A stretch of DNA of 51,449 nucleotides from Myxococcales bacterium (GTDB taxonomy: Bacteria > Myxococcota_A > Polyangia > Polyangiales > JAFGIB01), in NCBI GenBank assembly GCA_029880325.1, contig JAOUOP010000056.1, positions 1 through 51,449 on the forward strand. Reading direction: 5' to 3'. The position numbers and the translations under genes are program-made. Below are positions 51,139-51,449 of the stretch, one piece after another. The notes beneath the pieces are model-generated. The model was not told the origin of the DNA, did not search any database, and saw nothing but the letters and a program-made list of their open reading frames with translations. Numbering within the stretch: the stretch's first letter is position 1; every line of letters begins with the position of its first letter.

Positions 51139-51449
51139 AATCTCCCCGAGGTCAATGATTTTCGCACCGTTTGACCACGATCGGAACCGGAGCCGATCCC
51201 CGTAGGCCACGGGATTTCCGCCCGACGCGCGCCGTGCTGGGCACCGGCCCGGCAAAAAGCCAGCAGCTCGGCGCCGATCCATCCGCGACGGCAGCCCCGA
51301 TCGCTTTTTTTCCGGACGGACGCTAAGCTAGCGTTTCGCCATTCCGATCGCCTGGCAGCGTGAACGCCGCGGCCAGATTGGGCGCAAGGTGACCTTACGG
51401 CAGGGCGGGTTTTGCCGTTTTTTTGGCAAAGCCGACGGAAGAGGTCCCC
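51139..51449. other. Right end of window, upstream of the kinase
   Basis: No complete gene. Near the edge there is a hairpin-like tttgcc/ggcaaa pair (51412-51429) around a T-run, and a short near-palindrome aaggtgacctt (51387-51397). Both may belong to a regulatory or terminator region of a gene beyond the window. Nothing firm can be said. Confidence 0.3.

Noticed and set aside
1..51449. tRNA, rRNA or integrase-bounded island
   Set aside because: No tRNA-like cloverleaf, rRNA stretch, tyrosine or serine integrase or matching attachment repeats were recognised by eye.

Overview
The window is very GC-rich and dense in genes. Its composition points to a member of the Myxococcota (the former deltaproteobacterial myxobacteria), probably a Polyangiales-like or uncultured relative. 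The grounds are lineage-typical families: a DUF1592/DUF1588 plus DUF1552 pair, cysteine-rich lipoproteins with Gly/Ser/Asp linkers, a MopE-type Asp-rich metal motif, IS200-like transposases of the type common in this group, and an HTH-family N-terminus beginning SEQLSVAIEQLV. No rRNA, tRNA or CRISPR array was seen. The species cannot be named from the sequence.

Layout. 1-2131: a structured RNA segment resembling the 5' part of a group II intron without its protein, then an IS200-like (Y1/HUH) transposase whose start codon lies in a hairpin. 2132-13892: surface-glycan genes, namely a GT2 glycosyltransferase, two polytopic GT-C proteins each paired with a single-pass F5/8C (discoidin/CBM32-like) protein, a cysteine-repeat lipoprotein, and a membrane sulfatase/phosphotransferase-superfamily protein. 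One of the GT-C proteins is fused to a complete GH172 (DUF2961) furanosidase domain; this is the most unusual object in the window. 13990-20218: a GNAT enzyme, the DUF1592/DUF1552 pair, a small secreted protein and lipoate ligase. Two elements of about 170 bp with roughly 20-bp inverted ends starting in CTAG lie at 7018-7185 and 18750-18920. 20574-22749: an overlapping small-protein/nucleotidyltransferase pair, then debris (a truncated second transposase and an N-terminally deleted GT2).

22762-33125 is a second glycan block: three further GT-C proteins, a YfhO-like membrane protein, and a tight four-gene operon (sugar aminotransferase, polyprenyl-phosphate GT2, WecD-like N-acetyltransferase, GT-C). 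The operon's logic resembles ArnB-ArnC-ArnT: make an N-acetylated amino sugar, load it on a polyprenyl carrier, flip it, and transfer it outside the membrane. 33101-38319 holds housekeeping or lipid genes: acyl-CoA synthetase, FabH, a DnaQ-like exonuclease and GluQ-RS, with a frameshifted RCC1-repeat remnant. 38672-46522 is a lipoprotein block: a DCC-type disulfide-repeat protein translationally coupled to a von Willebrand A lipoprotein, a cytochrome-like lipoprotein, a second vWA lipoprotein, and two broken reading frames (one interrupted by an in-frame TGA, the other lacking its 5' end). 46589-51138 holds a SprT-like/DUF2786 protein, an IMP dehydrogenase of the Tritrichomonas foetus type, and a hybrid PAS histidine kinase, all on the minus strand.

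Taken together, the two glycan blocks look like an uncharacterised system for building and trimming an extracytoplasmic glycan, using polyprenyl-linked donors, GT-C transferases, membrane-tethered carbohydrate-binding proteins and a built-in furanosidase. Domain calls rest on motif recognition from memory. No database search was run.
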